From Uloborus plumipes (taxonomy: Eukaryota; Arthropoda; Arachnida; Araneae; Uloboridae): DNA of 64,000 nt. Of this stretch, positions 35,352-45,787 are shown one piece after another. How positions within the stretch are numbered: the stretch's first letter is position 1; every line of letters starts with the position of its first letter. The position numbers and the translations under genes are program-made. The stretch is from contig JAXGGA010002071.1 of the NCBI GenBank assembly GCA_038373865.1, positions 1-64,000 on the forward strand, written 5' to 3'. The notes under the pieces are model-generated. The model was not told where the DNA came from. It made no database searches and saw nothing but the letters and a program-made list of their open reading frames with translations.

Positions 35352-35358
35352 GAGCGCA
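35352..35358 (-). promoter_or_regulatory. Metal-response element 3 (minus strand TGCGCTC)
   Basis: Minus-strand TGCGCTCGG: core plus GG, the same seven bases as MRE 1 on the opposite strand. Confidence 0.65.
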
Positions 35359-35396
35359 ATTTTGCTCACGAATTCCGAAGGTGGGCTTGCATCATT

Positions 35397-35403
35397 TGCA
35401 CAC
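35397..35403 (+). promoter_or_regulatory. Metal-response element 4 (TGCACAC)
   Basis: TGCACACG: full core plus the following G, about 45 bp upstream of the AAGATGGCGG motif. Confidence 0.6.
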
Positions 35404-35439
35404 GACACCTGAATTCTTTTGCAAGCAGGGCCCAAGGGG

Positions 35440-35544
35440 TGGATAAAAAGATGGCGGGAGTTTGGAATGGCAATTGTCGTTCTCGAAAACTCACTTGTTG
35501 ATCCACCTACCTTGAGTAACTCGTTGTCACTGCGAATTTTTCTG
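35440..35544 (+). other. Candidate first exon of the metallothionein-like gene
   Basis: The stretch runs from about the YY1-type motif to a strong donor CTG|GTAAGT (exon end 35544). It has two ATGs. The one at 35451 (AAGATGG, very good context) opens a 16-codon upstream frame ending TGA at 35499-35501. The one at 35467 stays open for 26 codons to the donor and would run in phase through AGA AAA into the metallothionein ATG at 45788, adding 28 residues (MAIVVLENSLVD...). Whether it is 5' UTR or coding cannot be decided here. The exact 5' end is a guess. Confidence 0.45.
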
Positions 35545-38254
35545 GTAAGTATTGCTTTGCTCATTTTTTTTCTAAATTCCTTTAACTTGTCCGATTTGAT
35601 ATTTTCGCTGGACTTAGTTTGAGTTCTATAGCTTTTGAATTCTGTGAATATTCTTTTATACATACTTCGTCAAAGCATTCAGTGACAGAAAAAATAGTAT
35701 GACTGGAGTATCCTAGAATTGACTTTTTGGCATTTAATTCTTCGTGTAAAGTAATGCATCTCATATTTTGAGTTGAGTATGGCCAAGGCTAATTGAACTG
35801 TTTATTTCAAACTCGGTCAAGTGACAAACTCTAAAAGTTAGAAAAAACTTTGTTTTGAAATAGGGATTGCAATAAGGATTACAATAGTTTAAACTGAAAT
35901 ATATATATATTTAGATATATTTCTTTCATTTTAATGTGTTGTTAACAAAATTGAATAATATAATGTGATGATATAAATATTTTCTTGCAATTAGAAACTC
36001 TATCGTTTGAGTGGTTTTTGATATAAATTATTCAGTTTTAAAAAATAAATAAATCAGAAGTCTAATATTGTTTAGAACTTATATTTATGTGTAAATAATC
36101 TGAAATTCATCTAATAAGCTAATATTTATTGGAAATGGAAAAATGAAGGAGGACTGCTTCGATGCAAATTAATCCTTGAGTAATTTAATTTTCAATTATG
36201 ATATTAATTGTGCTGTAATTCATTTATTCATGTGTCAATGTAACGATGTTCGGATAGCATAATAGTATTTTTGCTGAGGAATTATTCAAAACGAATTTAA
36301 TCACAGGATGATTAAATATTTCAAATGTTAATTGTACCATTTGTGTGCTTTGCACTTGGTCGATAAAATTAATTTGCTGCAAATAACTACGTTTTTCCTC
36401 ATCAGCAATGAAAAGTTAAAATAAGCAGTCATTAACAAAAAAAAAACGAAGTTGTGTATGTGTAGTCAATTAGTTTACATTAGTAAAAATTTAAACTCAT
36501 AAGCATAAACATAGAAGTACAATAAGTTTTTTTTTAGGTTTAGATAAATTCTTCATTTCTTGTTTTTGAAAAAAGTTACTTTTGAAAGAGTTCGTTTATA
36601 CCAAAGCAAGATAAACGTTAAAAAGCGTTAAATTGCACCTTTAAATTAAAAACAAAAAAAGTATTTTAACACGTTGTAAACCTAATTTGTCATAGTTATA
36701 CGCTCCATGCATTAATACATATGCTTGAAGGTTTCCGTTATGAAAGATTCATTTGCTTTGAGTGAAAAACTGAAGGAGATCCTTGGTATTTTTTGATTAT
36801 TCGTTAAAAATTTGAAAAATTGCCTAAGGCAAACAGCGCTTCCTTAATTGCCCCCCCCCCCCCACATTATAGTTATGTATTTGTTCGTGGTAATTATTAA
36901 TGATACGCTGCCAAACTTGGCAACCCTTCAGCCATCTAGTGTTTGGTGACTCATACCACTCATATATCATTTCTCGTTACTGCTTGATGCTCTTCCTGTG
37001 TTTGAATGTGTCCGCATAGTAATAGTGGAGATTTCATATCCTGTACGAAACAAAACATAACGGAAGATGAAAATGAGTTTCCAATTTATTTAACCCGTTC
37101 TTTAATAAAACATCTATTGCTGTTAATTTTCCAAGATTTATGGTAAACGTTTAAAAGAAAATAAGAATTCAATTCTGAGAAAATTTGCCTCCCCCCCACC
37201 CCCTCAATGATTACATAAAAACTAAATTCTTTGAAGAAAAAGCATGTATTTATATAGTGAGATCTCTTTTTACAGCTGTGTGTTTGTTTAAATTTTACTT
37301 AAGAAAAATACAAAGGATCATAATTTTGTAAATTCGTTTTCAAAATGTTAACGATAAGAAATTGCATAGTTAAATTCTGTTGAACTGAAACAATTGACTT
37401 GGAGTGTATGAATAAAATACTGAGCTTAAACGGTTCAATATTTCTTTTTAATTTGATGATTGTAATCGTAATCGTGTCCGTATTTAAGAGTTGGGTTTTC
37501 CTTTTAACTCCCTTCAAAAATTTTAAAAACTATTCCAAAAACGGTGTTCATAAAACTTTTTTTTTGCTGAAAAAGTTATTTTATTTTTCATCCATGTTGT
37601 TGTAATTACTCTTTTCAATTTCATTTTAAAATGAAATTTCGTTGACAAATTGTCCAAACTTGGTGCTTTATCTGCCGTATTTATTTTAATTGTAGTTATT
37701 GTGAACCTCATTTCCTATAAAAACATTAGTTTCATTCAAATTTTTAATACCTGACGTTGATAAAAACATCAAAACTGTTTGAATTAAAACTGCAGTAAAA
37801 AAAGTTAATTAACTAAAAGGGGTTCATGGCTTAGACTGCTCTATTAAAATTTTTAAGATTGTGTCTTTAGGGGTATTTTTCTTGTTAGAGAGGGGGATGA
37901 GCAATATCGCCAAAAATGTAGAAATTCACATTACTTGAAACCATGCAGTAGTGAATCTGTTAAATGCAATCAAAACGCCACTTTGACCAACACAGAAAAG
38001 CAATTTATGAGTCGATAATTTCGCATTGATATTTTATCCGTTCGAAGTAAGCAAAAGTTGTGTAAAAATAATGTTGGTTTGAGTGTTTCTTATCTATTTA
38101 CTGACCACCCTTTTACGATGCTTGATATGCTATGTTTACAGATAGGGAAAAACGCTCTCAAATCGTATCTAATCTCCCGAAAACGAATTGATTATACCGA
38201 TTATTTGAAAGATAACCAGTTTTTGTTGGCTCTTTTTGCTTTATAAGAGGATTT

Positions 38255-38410
38255 TTGCCTCCAACTCGTTTAATTCCTATTCCATGCCGATGAGTGCATA
38301 AAAAGCACGAAACTGCTGTCCATGGATGGAATAAACGAGCTGATGGTGTACTGCATGTTTCTGCCTTAGCCCTGGTTTAGGGGCGGCAACTTACTGCTTT
38401 ACAGTTTGTG
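38255..38410. repeat. Diverged copy of the fold-back/SINE-body family
   Basis: It shares TTTTGCCTCCAACTCG, CATGGATGGAATAA, CGAAACTGC and a CTTACTGCTTTA end with 21755-22152, so it is a dispersed repeat, incomplete here. Confidence 0.6.
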
Positions 38411-39197
38411 GTGAACTGAAGTCCTCTTGGCTTTCTTAATGGAAATTTTAGCTGTTTATTTCGGGTATGAATTCGAGAGACCCAGGAATTTTTGAAGATT
38501 TGTTCTCAACCGACTTCCCTCTTTACCGAGACAAAAATTATTCAAGTGCCGTTTGTCGAAATCTTAACAACAATTCCATTTCGTTTAGTTATGAAGTTGA
38601 CGCAATGAAACGAGAATCTGACATATTTGGAGACTTTATATAGGGTTTTTGTGCAACAATTAATAAATTTGTTAAAATAGAATTGTCCTAATGCAAATTG
38701 TTTTTGTTGGAAGTAATTAATCATTACTTTAAATTTCCTTCGAATGAGAAGGAAATCAATGAATAATTGAAATATGTTGTGGGTATTATAATGCAAAAAA
38801 TGTTTGAAAGCCACTCGACAAAAACGTTCTATGGGTAGCCTGTGGGGAAGTCTCGTGCATGAATGTAAATTTCCGTGTTCCTAAGATTGGCAATTGGGCT
38901 TAAATCCGAGTGTTCGGGGGGGGGGGGGAGATACTCACTGCTTGATGGATTATGATGTATCAGCTGTTGTTATACATCTTTCTCTCTTATAGCTGAAAAG
39001 AGCTTCCCTGTTGCTCTGAAACACATGCATGTAATTGTTGTATGAACTGAATACGTATACCCTTTGCATCCCCCCCCTCCCCTGGAGTTCGCAACTAAAT
39101 AATGAAAAAAAAAAAAAAAACATCGTTTTCTTTTAATTTACAAGAGAATGTTAAAGGGTTCTAAGAAACAATTTATTCAACATGTGTCCGTTACATA

Positions 39198-39359
39198 TAC
39201 TGTCGGTTCCAAGAAATATTATTCGAATAAGTGGGGTATTTCGTTTTAGCGGGGATCTTTAACATTGCGTCTATGGTATAAATCTTCGGTTTCGGGATGT
39301 TTTATTCGTATAAACGGGGTTTTATTTATCCGTTACCCGATTAAGCGGGGACGACAGTA
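39198..39359. mobile_element. TA-inserting MITE (CTGTCG family), complete 162-bp copy
   Basis: TA-CTGTCGGTTCC at the left and GGGGACGACAG-TA at the right are inverted ends with TA target. Inverted CGAATAAGTGGGGTATT/CGTATAAACGGGG words give it an overall fold-back shape. This is the best reference copy of a family also at 18351, 20714 and 22877. Confidence 0.82.
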
Positions 39360-39688
39360 CCTATGGCGGCCAGCTAATGATGGGTGATCCTATGTTTGGA
39401 ATAAATGATTAAATCGACTGAAAAGATAATTTTCTATTAGCTTAATGAAAGAAGGCCGAACTACACACTTTGTTTATCATAGTAGATTAAGTGAAATTGA
39501 GTAGCTAGATAAGTTTCATATCTGCAGATTCTGTTTCGTTGAATGTTTAGAATAGGTACAAGTTAAAACAATACTGATTAGTAGAAATTGATTAGCTATC
39601 TTGTTCACACACGTCTGAAATTTACTTAACAATGGAATTGAGGAAGGGGTGGGTACACAAAGTGCTTCGTTCGTGAAAATTTTTCGGT

Positions 39689-41130
39689 CAAGGGCGTAGC
39701 TAGGGGGGTGCAGCTGCACCCCCATAGATCAGAGCCAATGGGAAGTCACTGTGACCTCCCATTACAAACGATTTTGTCCCCAATCATGCTTTTCATTGTA
39801 ACATGCTGGTGCAGACAAATAAGTTCGTATTTTATTACTCGGTGAAATTTGGAATTTCATTCGGTCATTGAGAGTCCCCCCTCCCTCGCCTCCTGCCCTC
39901 CCCCAGCCATACACGACCTTTACCGTATAACGGTCTTCAATGACAGGAAATCGTCTGAATGGACTCTGTTTAATGAGCGTGCACAAAAAAATATTTGCGG
40001 GAAAAGAAGATTTGGAAAATGAAGTGCTGAGAAGATTTTCAGCAAATCCAAGAAAAATATTTTTTAATGTAAGACGATTACATAGTATATTAGTTTTGTT
40101 AATTTTTAAGTTCTAGGAAACAAATACTGATATTTCTGAAATGTTATATTTTTCGTCATAAATATTTTTAAATGTTCTAGTATGATGAAAAGAACCTATA
40201 GTTTTAAGTATTGTTTTGATATAAGCTTCAATGATTAATTTTAACTTCTTTGGTAACTGACGATTTTGCCTAATTTATTTGTGTATTTATAAATTTTGGA
40301 TGTGCATTTGCTTTTTATTTGTGTATATAATTTATTTTAAGTAATTCATAAAACATTTAATGTAAACCGTATCATTTCATTCTAAATAAGGATGATTTTC
40401 TTTTGCTCATTTCTTTGTTTACGTTAAACACAGGTTTTAAAAACATATCACTCACATTTTTATCTAATTTTCTGTATTACGTTTTGCACTGTGGTAAAAT
40501 CATTTTATAAAAAACTACTGTTTTGTTCTTTTAGAATCAACCAGAAATATTTTATACCATCCATTGGTTTAAGGTGACTGAAGTTATGACTGAATAGTGT
40601 AGTTTCTTTGAGTTCATAACTTCTTCCTTTTTTTGTGCAAATAGAATTTCAAGCACTTTTTTCTCTTTCTTTCTTGCTTTTTTTCCTGCTTTTATTGAAA
40701 AATTTGACTTTTATGCCAATTTTTGGAAACTTTATATAAACTGCGTTATTATATCTAGTATTAATTACTTTTCAGAAAATGATAGTAAGCTTGCCTATTT
40801 TTGAGGAGAAAATTTTTAATTTGCCGAACGAAACTCAGAACTTTACTGAATGATTAAAAAATAAATAAATAAAATACACGAATGCATACCTATCTATGTC
40901 TACCAAAAGAGACGTGATGCATCACGAAAATAAATAAATTAGTTAATTAAAGAACAAAAAAAGAAAAATAAATAAAAAACGCGAAGTTCAGCCTTGCAAT
41001 ACTGTCTCATTGTTTTCAAATTTCATCAGCCAATTTGTATCGGATAAGAACTTTTTGGGAGGTCACAGTGACCTCATATTGGGGTGCCACTGCTTGCACC
41101 CCCTAACGCGAGTCCTGGCTACGTCCTTTG
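39689..41130. mobile_element. hAT-like element, 1.44 kb
   Basis: Ends CAAGGGCGTAGCTAGG and CCTGGCTACGTCCTTTG are imperfect inverted repeats, flanked by TTTCGGT on both sides (39682-39688, 41131-41137; the eighth base differs). GAGGTCACAGTGACCTC-like words occur near both ends (39747-39759 and 41060-41073). No transposase remnant is recognised. Confidence 0.75.
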
Positions 41131-41549
41131 TTTCGGTTGCGTCTTGTTATGTCACTTATTCGGATAGTTCATGTTTTTTAATTGCCCCCCCCCCGTATAC
41201 ACATAGAAAATTTAGAGTAAATGAACCTGCTTTCAATTTGAGTCCATGGAAGTAAATTTATTGTATTTCTCAGAAGTCGTTTTTTCTGTTTTTTATTAAA
41301 AAAAAATGAATAAAACTGGTGTTTTTTATTCACCTAACTTCTTTTTAGTTTAAATTGCAACTTTGGATTCTTATTTTACCGAAAGACAAAAGAAATATTT
41401 TAAACCTCTATGTTCTATCCTTGCACAGTTGTAAGCTAATTCTAATTTTCTACCGCAATTCGTATTGTGTCTTCATGTGATAAGAAACTTTTTTTTTTTG
41501 TTAATATTAAACATTATTCATTTGTAAATTAAAGGAGTTGGTACTTTTC

Positions 41550-42240
41550 ATGTGACCTCGGTTATATCGCGTTTTCAGATATAGTACCTGGCGACCGAGC
41601 CCCGCTCGGTTAAAAAAATAAGAGGTTTGTAAAATCGTGTTTTTTTCTAAAGCTCGAAGTACTTATTTAGATAAACTTGAAAAGCATCTTTAAGGACCTT
41701 GGCTGCAACTACGCATTTAAAAGAGCCGTAATTTATTTTTAAAAACAGAACTTTTTTTGGACAAGACATCATCATCACATCCTTATTTAAACGATGCGCA
41801 CCGTAAAATCCGTAAACATTGGAAACGCTAGCTCGCCCGCTGTACGAGCCTGCTTACCTGCTACGCTATACATGCTAACGTTGCCAAATACCATGAAAAT
41901 TTAAACTTACGCTGATGTGATTAAATATGAAATCCATAGTTATAATAAAACGTGGTTGCTATGAAGCAGTAACAATAATAGTAATCACAAAGAAAATGGT
42001 GAAAGAAAGCTTCCCAAACTTTTAATGACGGCGCAAAAAACGAGGTTTTTTGTAAAAACTCGCGTTTTTACAGAAAAAACGACGATGTAGATGAACTCAA
42101 AAACCAAAACTTAATCTAAATACAAAATGTTATCAAAATCATTAGAGCCGTTTTCGAGATCCGAAATATATACAAGAATTGCTCGTTTAAAGATATAAGA
42201 TAGCACTTTTTCATTGTCTCCCGATAATGCGATATAACGA
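41550..42240. repeat. Possible pogo/mariner-type relic
   Basis: CTCGGTTATATCGCG near the left and GCGATATAACGAAAGG near the right resemble inverted ends of pogo-like elements, with a CGAGCCCCGCTCGG hairpin inside. TSD not identified. Confidence 0.4.
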
Positions 42241-42348
42241 AAGGCTACTACATCAGACATTATGTGAAGTAGTTAGGCTTGTGAGGAAAATCAATTGATC
42301 TGTACCATTTGTATTCATAAATTTCCAGCTATTATCATTCACTTTAAC

Positions 42349-42606
42349 AATTGAAGGGCTTGGGGGAGATGAAGGGGTTATGTGCAAAGAGAAGAAACAG
42401 AAATTGCGAGTAATTAAAGTTCAAAGTTTTATTGTTGCAGTTTTTTTTTTTTTTTTTTTTTTCAGGTTTTGTCAGTAGAGTGCGCATGAATTTGGTCTAA
42501 TGACATCTACTTTATGATGTACCAAGTTATCCATTGCTTACCATTGTCCAGAGTGTTCATGTTTTAAAATGTAACTTAGCCCCTTCATCCTCCAAGCCCT
42601 TCAATT
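42349..42606. mobile_element. 258-bp fold-back MITE
   Basis: AATTGAAGGGCTTGGGGGAG at the left and CTCCAAGCCCTTCAATT at the right are inverted. The match extends about 32 bp per arm (GATGAAGGGGTTA against TAGCCCCTTCATC), with an 18+ base T run inside. Confidence 0.75.
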
Positions 42607-43576
42607 ATGTGAAGATCAAAACCGTGCTCTGCATGTTAAGCTTTTATTATTGACCCCCTTTTATGGTGACACAAAAAATTTAAATATTCAACTTATTTCA
42701 TGTTTGAACCATGAAAAACAAAGCAGGTTTTTAGGCTTTTGCTATCTTGGTGTCAGTTTTTTGGATGAGACCAGTTATTTTCGTAGTTACCAAAAAACAA
42801 AACAAAAAAAAAAGTTTACATTTATTTCAAGTCTAAACTCAAGCTAGCATAGAACTAGATTATGCATTTCTAAAACTTAGCAAATAATTTAAAATTTATA
42901 AATTTAAGATCTTTTTAAACTTTTACACATAACGTGCTTTTAATTTTTCACTCGCATACCAAGTTTTTTGCTGGATGAGGAAAGCGTCCAAGTCTTTCCT
43001 TAAAGGGATATATATTACCATACTAGGATTAGCAAGATGACTCAAAATCAGGGATTCTGGAGCTGCTATCCCCGAGCGTCTATATTATATTTCTACAAAA
43101 GACATTATTGGGGAGTAATTCTTTCTGCTTTCTCAAACGAGAGCTTGTTGATCTACATGCGATTCTAGATACTGATTACTTTTTTTTTTTTTCACCAATG
43201 TAATTTAGGGAATTAATTATAGCTGAAACTTAAAGATTTTCAGTAACTATTTAGTTTTAATTGTAGTAAACATTAAAAAAAAGAGTAAAAGAAGCAAAGG
43301 GATGCATGTGGACTTGCTAAAGTTTTGAGTAAAACGAGTGCCAAGTTGAAACAGCAGATAGACTTTCATTGTACTTTTTCTGAGTCACTTTGTACAAAAG
43401 CACCTACCGGGCTACTAGTGCCATCCCTTGCCTTAACACATATGAGTTTGTTCAACGATTTGCACTAGTTATCTTCGAATTTTTAATTTTACTACGTATA
43501 CATCCTTTTGCTTCAACGCGCTTCAATTTAGTTAAATGTTAAGATTGTACCTGCTCTTGAAATGCCAGTATACAAG

Positions 43577-43894
43577 TAGGGTGGATCGCTCTATGATGGA
43601 AGAAAAATGTTTCGTTAATCCAAATCTTCCTATGCAGAAAAGATGTTTTATGGCATGGAGATTAAGAAAAGATGAATAAAAATCAAATAATTTAAATTTG
43701 AATTGCCACAAAAGGGTTGAATTTTGAGAAAAATGTTGAAAATCGCTTAATTTTTATTTAATTTAAAATAATTATTTTCTTACAGTTAGAAAGTTCAAAA
43801 GTGATGATTATTGATTATCGAGTTTTAAATAGCATTAAATATTTAGAAATAGTAGGATTTAAAATTCGGAAAAACATTTTTTTGATTCACCCTA
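43577..43894. mobile_element. TAGGGTGG-family MITE
   Basis: TAGGGTGGATCGC and TTGATTCACCCTA are inverted ends beginning with TA. Related starts (TTAGGGTGGAGCG at about 48326, CTAGGGTGGGCCG at about 51063) show a dispersed family. Confidence 0.6.
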
Positions 43895-44039
43895 GTATAT
43901 ACAGGGGGATATTAATTTGAAAACGAGCCCCTATTAAAATTAGGCCTTTAAACTAAAATAAACTGATCCTAAGCAAACTTGCATGTTTTTCCTAGCTATT
44001 ATTTAAAGCAGGGTTCGAGTTTTGGACAGGACATGTGGG

Positions 44040-44774
44040 CAGTGGCGGGTCCAGAGGAGGGGCTGTGGGGGCCATGTCCCCCTCCGAGAGCGGAGAGAAA
44101 TTTTCAAAAATGAAAACTAGGTCTTGCATATTTAAAATTCTATTACCTGTACCACTATTTTTTACATAGAAGCAAATCTAGTTTTTTTTAAAAATATTTT
44201 CAGCCTTTTCAAACAATTCGTCAGACAGTAACATCTCTAGCTGAAACAGGAAAAAGAATTATTTTCTAATTTGGTGGATTTTTTTTCTTTTTAAGCATTT
44301 GTTTTTTCCTTGTTTAAATTTTTTTTAAATAAGTAAATTTCATGTTTTGATGAAAGTTATATAATCTGGCTTTTCAAACTCTTAATTAAACACGAATTTT
44401 ATTTCATTTTATTTTTTGTTGAAGTATTTACCATAACTTGTTTGGTATTTTTTCAGTCATACATCAACTGATACTTATAAACAATGCTCACTAAATTTTA
44501 GACATGGATTAATGTTGGCTAATATCTACTGTGATTGTCTTGTAGTTTTATTTTGCTTCAAAATTGCAAATGAAAGTAAATTTACATGTTTGTATGTTAG
44601 GAAATCTAGATTTTAACCGCATTCTTTTGTTTATAACTAATGTATGAAATTTCATAGTTAACTATTGAAGTTTTTGCCAAAGCACTTTTTTTAACCAATC
44701 CCTCCCCCTTCTTCCCCCTTTTTACATACACAGAGGATGGCCCTCTCCGAGAGCTTGTTCTGGACCCACCCCTG
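44040..44774. mobile_element. hAT-like element, 735 bp, with exact 8-bp TSD
   Basis: Ends CAGTGGCGGGTCCAGA and TCTGGACCCACCCCTG, flanked by CATGTGGG on both sides (44032-44039, 44775-44782). Inverted CCTCCGAGAGC/CTCTCCGAGAGC words lie subterminally. No transposase remnant. Confidence 0.86.
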
Positions 44775-45151
44775 CATGTGGGTCTTACTATCCAAAAGAA
44801 TGCTATAGATAAGGGAATTTAATATAATCAATATGTATTTTCTGCAACACTTGTAATGCATAACTATAAATATTAATTAGCGCTAATAAATAAACATCTG
44901 ATAATATCTTTCTCTGAAATTAAATTAAAATTGAAAAAATATTAAAATTTTAGAAAAAAGTAAATTTGTCAATAACACTGCAACTTAAAATTTCCTCATG
45001 TAAGAATTGGTAGCTAAAGTAACTAATTTCAGCAATATTTATAACTCAAAAAAATGCTTTTAAATGAGAAATATATTTAGGAGGAAAAATAAATTAACAT
45101 TTGCTTAAAGGTTCTGGCATATTATTTTAAACGATGTATAAGTTAAAAAAA

Positions 45152-45154
<3 letters not shown>

Positions 45155-45205
<51 letters not shown>
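45155..45205. repeat. (TA)n microsatellite
   Basis: About 25 uninterrupted TA dinucleotides, 0.6 kb upstream of the metallothionein-like coding exon. Confidence 0.95.
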
Positions 45206-45209
<4 letters not shown>

Positions 45210-45696
45210 TTGAAAAAAATAATTAGTTGATATGCACTCTATTTCAAAACTAGTGGATTTTCTTTCTTTTTTAAAATTGTTGTTATTTAGTGTCGGAGCA
45301 TGAAATGGCTGCATAGTTATTTCGTTACTATAGTCAACAGAAGAAAAATTACAATAAAGCTTTTTTCCCCCATAAGTTAATTATTCCACTCTATTTTGAG
45401 CACCCTCATATGCATATCTTTGTAGAAAGTTTGGCTACTATTAAAAATAAAACTACTTAAATTCATGAATACTAATTTAAATTCAGTGAAAAATTACAAT
45501 TTCTAAGTGACTAGATTAGAATCGGGTGCTTAAATTTAATGTATTTTTAAATACATATTTGAATGCTCACATTCAATATGTTCTGATTAAAAAAAAAAAA
45601 TATTGCTTTGGTTGATTTTATTCTGTTTTTGATACCTGTTCACAAAATACAATTTAGTTTTGGATAGGATGGTTCAAACCAGGGTTTTTACTGTAG

Positions 45697-45705
45697 TATA
45701 TAAAA
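45697..45705 (+). promoter_or_regulatory. TATA-like box, possible alternative proximal promoter
   Basis: TATATAAAA lies 83 bp before the splice acceptor at 45781. If used, transcription would start near 45727 and no intron would be needed. Only one MRE core (TGCACTC, 45233-45239) is nearby, so this looks weaker than the 35.2-35.5 kb block. Confidence 0.3.
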
Positions 45706-45787
45706 TGTTGCCAACTCTGATTTAATGACAAATTATGTTACAAACTACAAACTCTTAACCTTGTTTTCTTTTTCTTTTCAGAGAAAA

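Larger units (their letters stand above)
35174..35460 (+). promoter_or_regulatory. Metal- and stress-responsive promoter candidate
   Basis: This is a GC-rich island in AT-rich surroundings. In order it has a three-unit heat-shock element (35174-35186), four MRE cores (35253, 35314, 35352, 35397; consensus TGCRCNC), two inverted CCAAT boxes (ATTGG at 35290 and 35332) and AAGATGGCGG (35448-35457), the YY1-type motif found at or just after many TATA-less start sites. A strong splice donor follows at 35545. It most likely drives the metallothionein-like gene downstream, since MREs are bound by MTF-1 and mark metallothionein promoters. The link is inferred. Confidence 0.65.
35545..45781 (+). other. 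Proposed 10.2-kb first intron of the metallothionein-like gene
   Basis: It runs from GTAAGT at 35545 to the acceptor TTTTCTTTTTCTTTTCAG ending at 45781. It holds no gene I recognise, only mobile elements (39198, 39689, 42349, 43577, 44040), poly(C) runs (36851-36863, 13 C; 38916-38928, 13 G) and a TA microsatellite. The long 35.6-39.2 kb part shows nothing beyond AT-rich sequence and a copy of the fold-back-related family at 38255-38410. Confidence 0.4.

Noticed and set aside
35091..35501. 136-codon plus-strand and 150-codon minus-strand (35211-35663) open frames in the GC-rich block
   Set aside because: They show no recognisable domain, and the region is better explained as promoter and first exon. 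Open length follows from the higher GC content.
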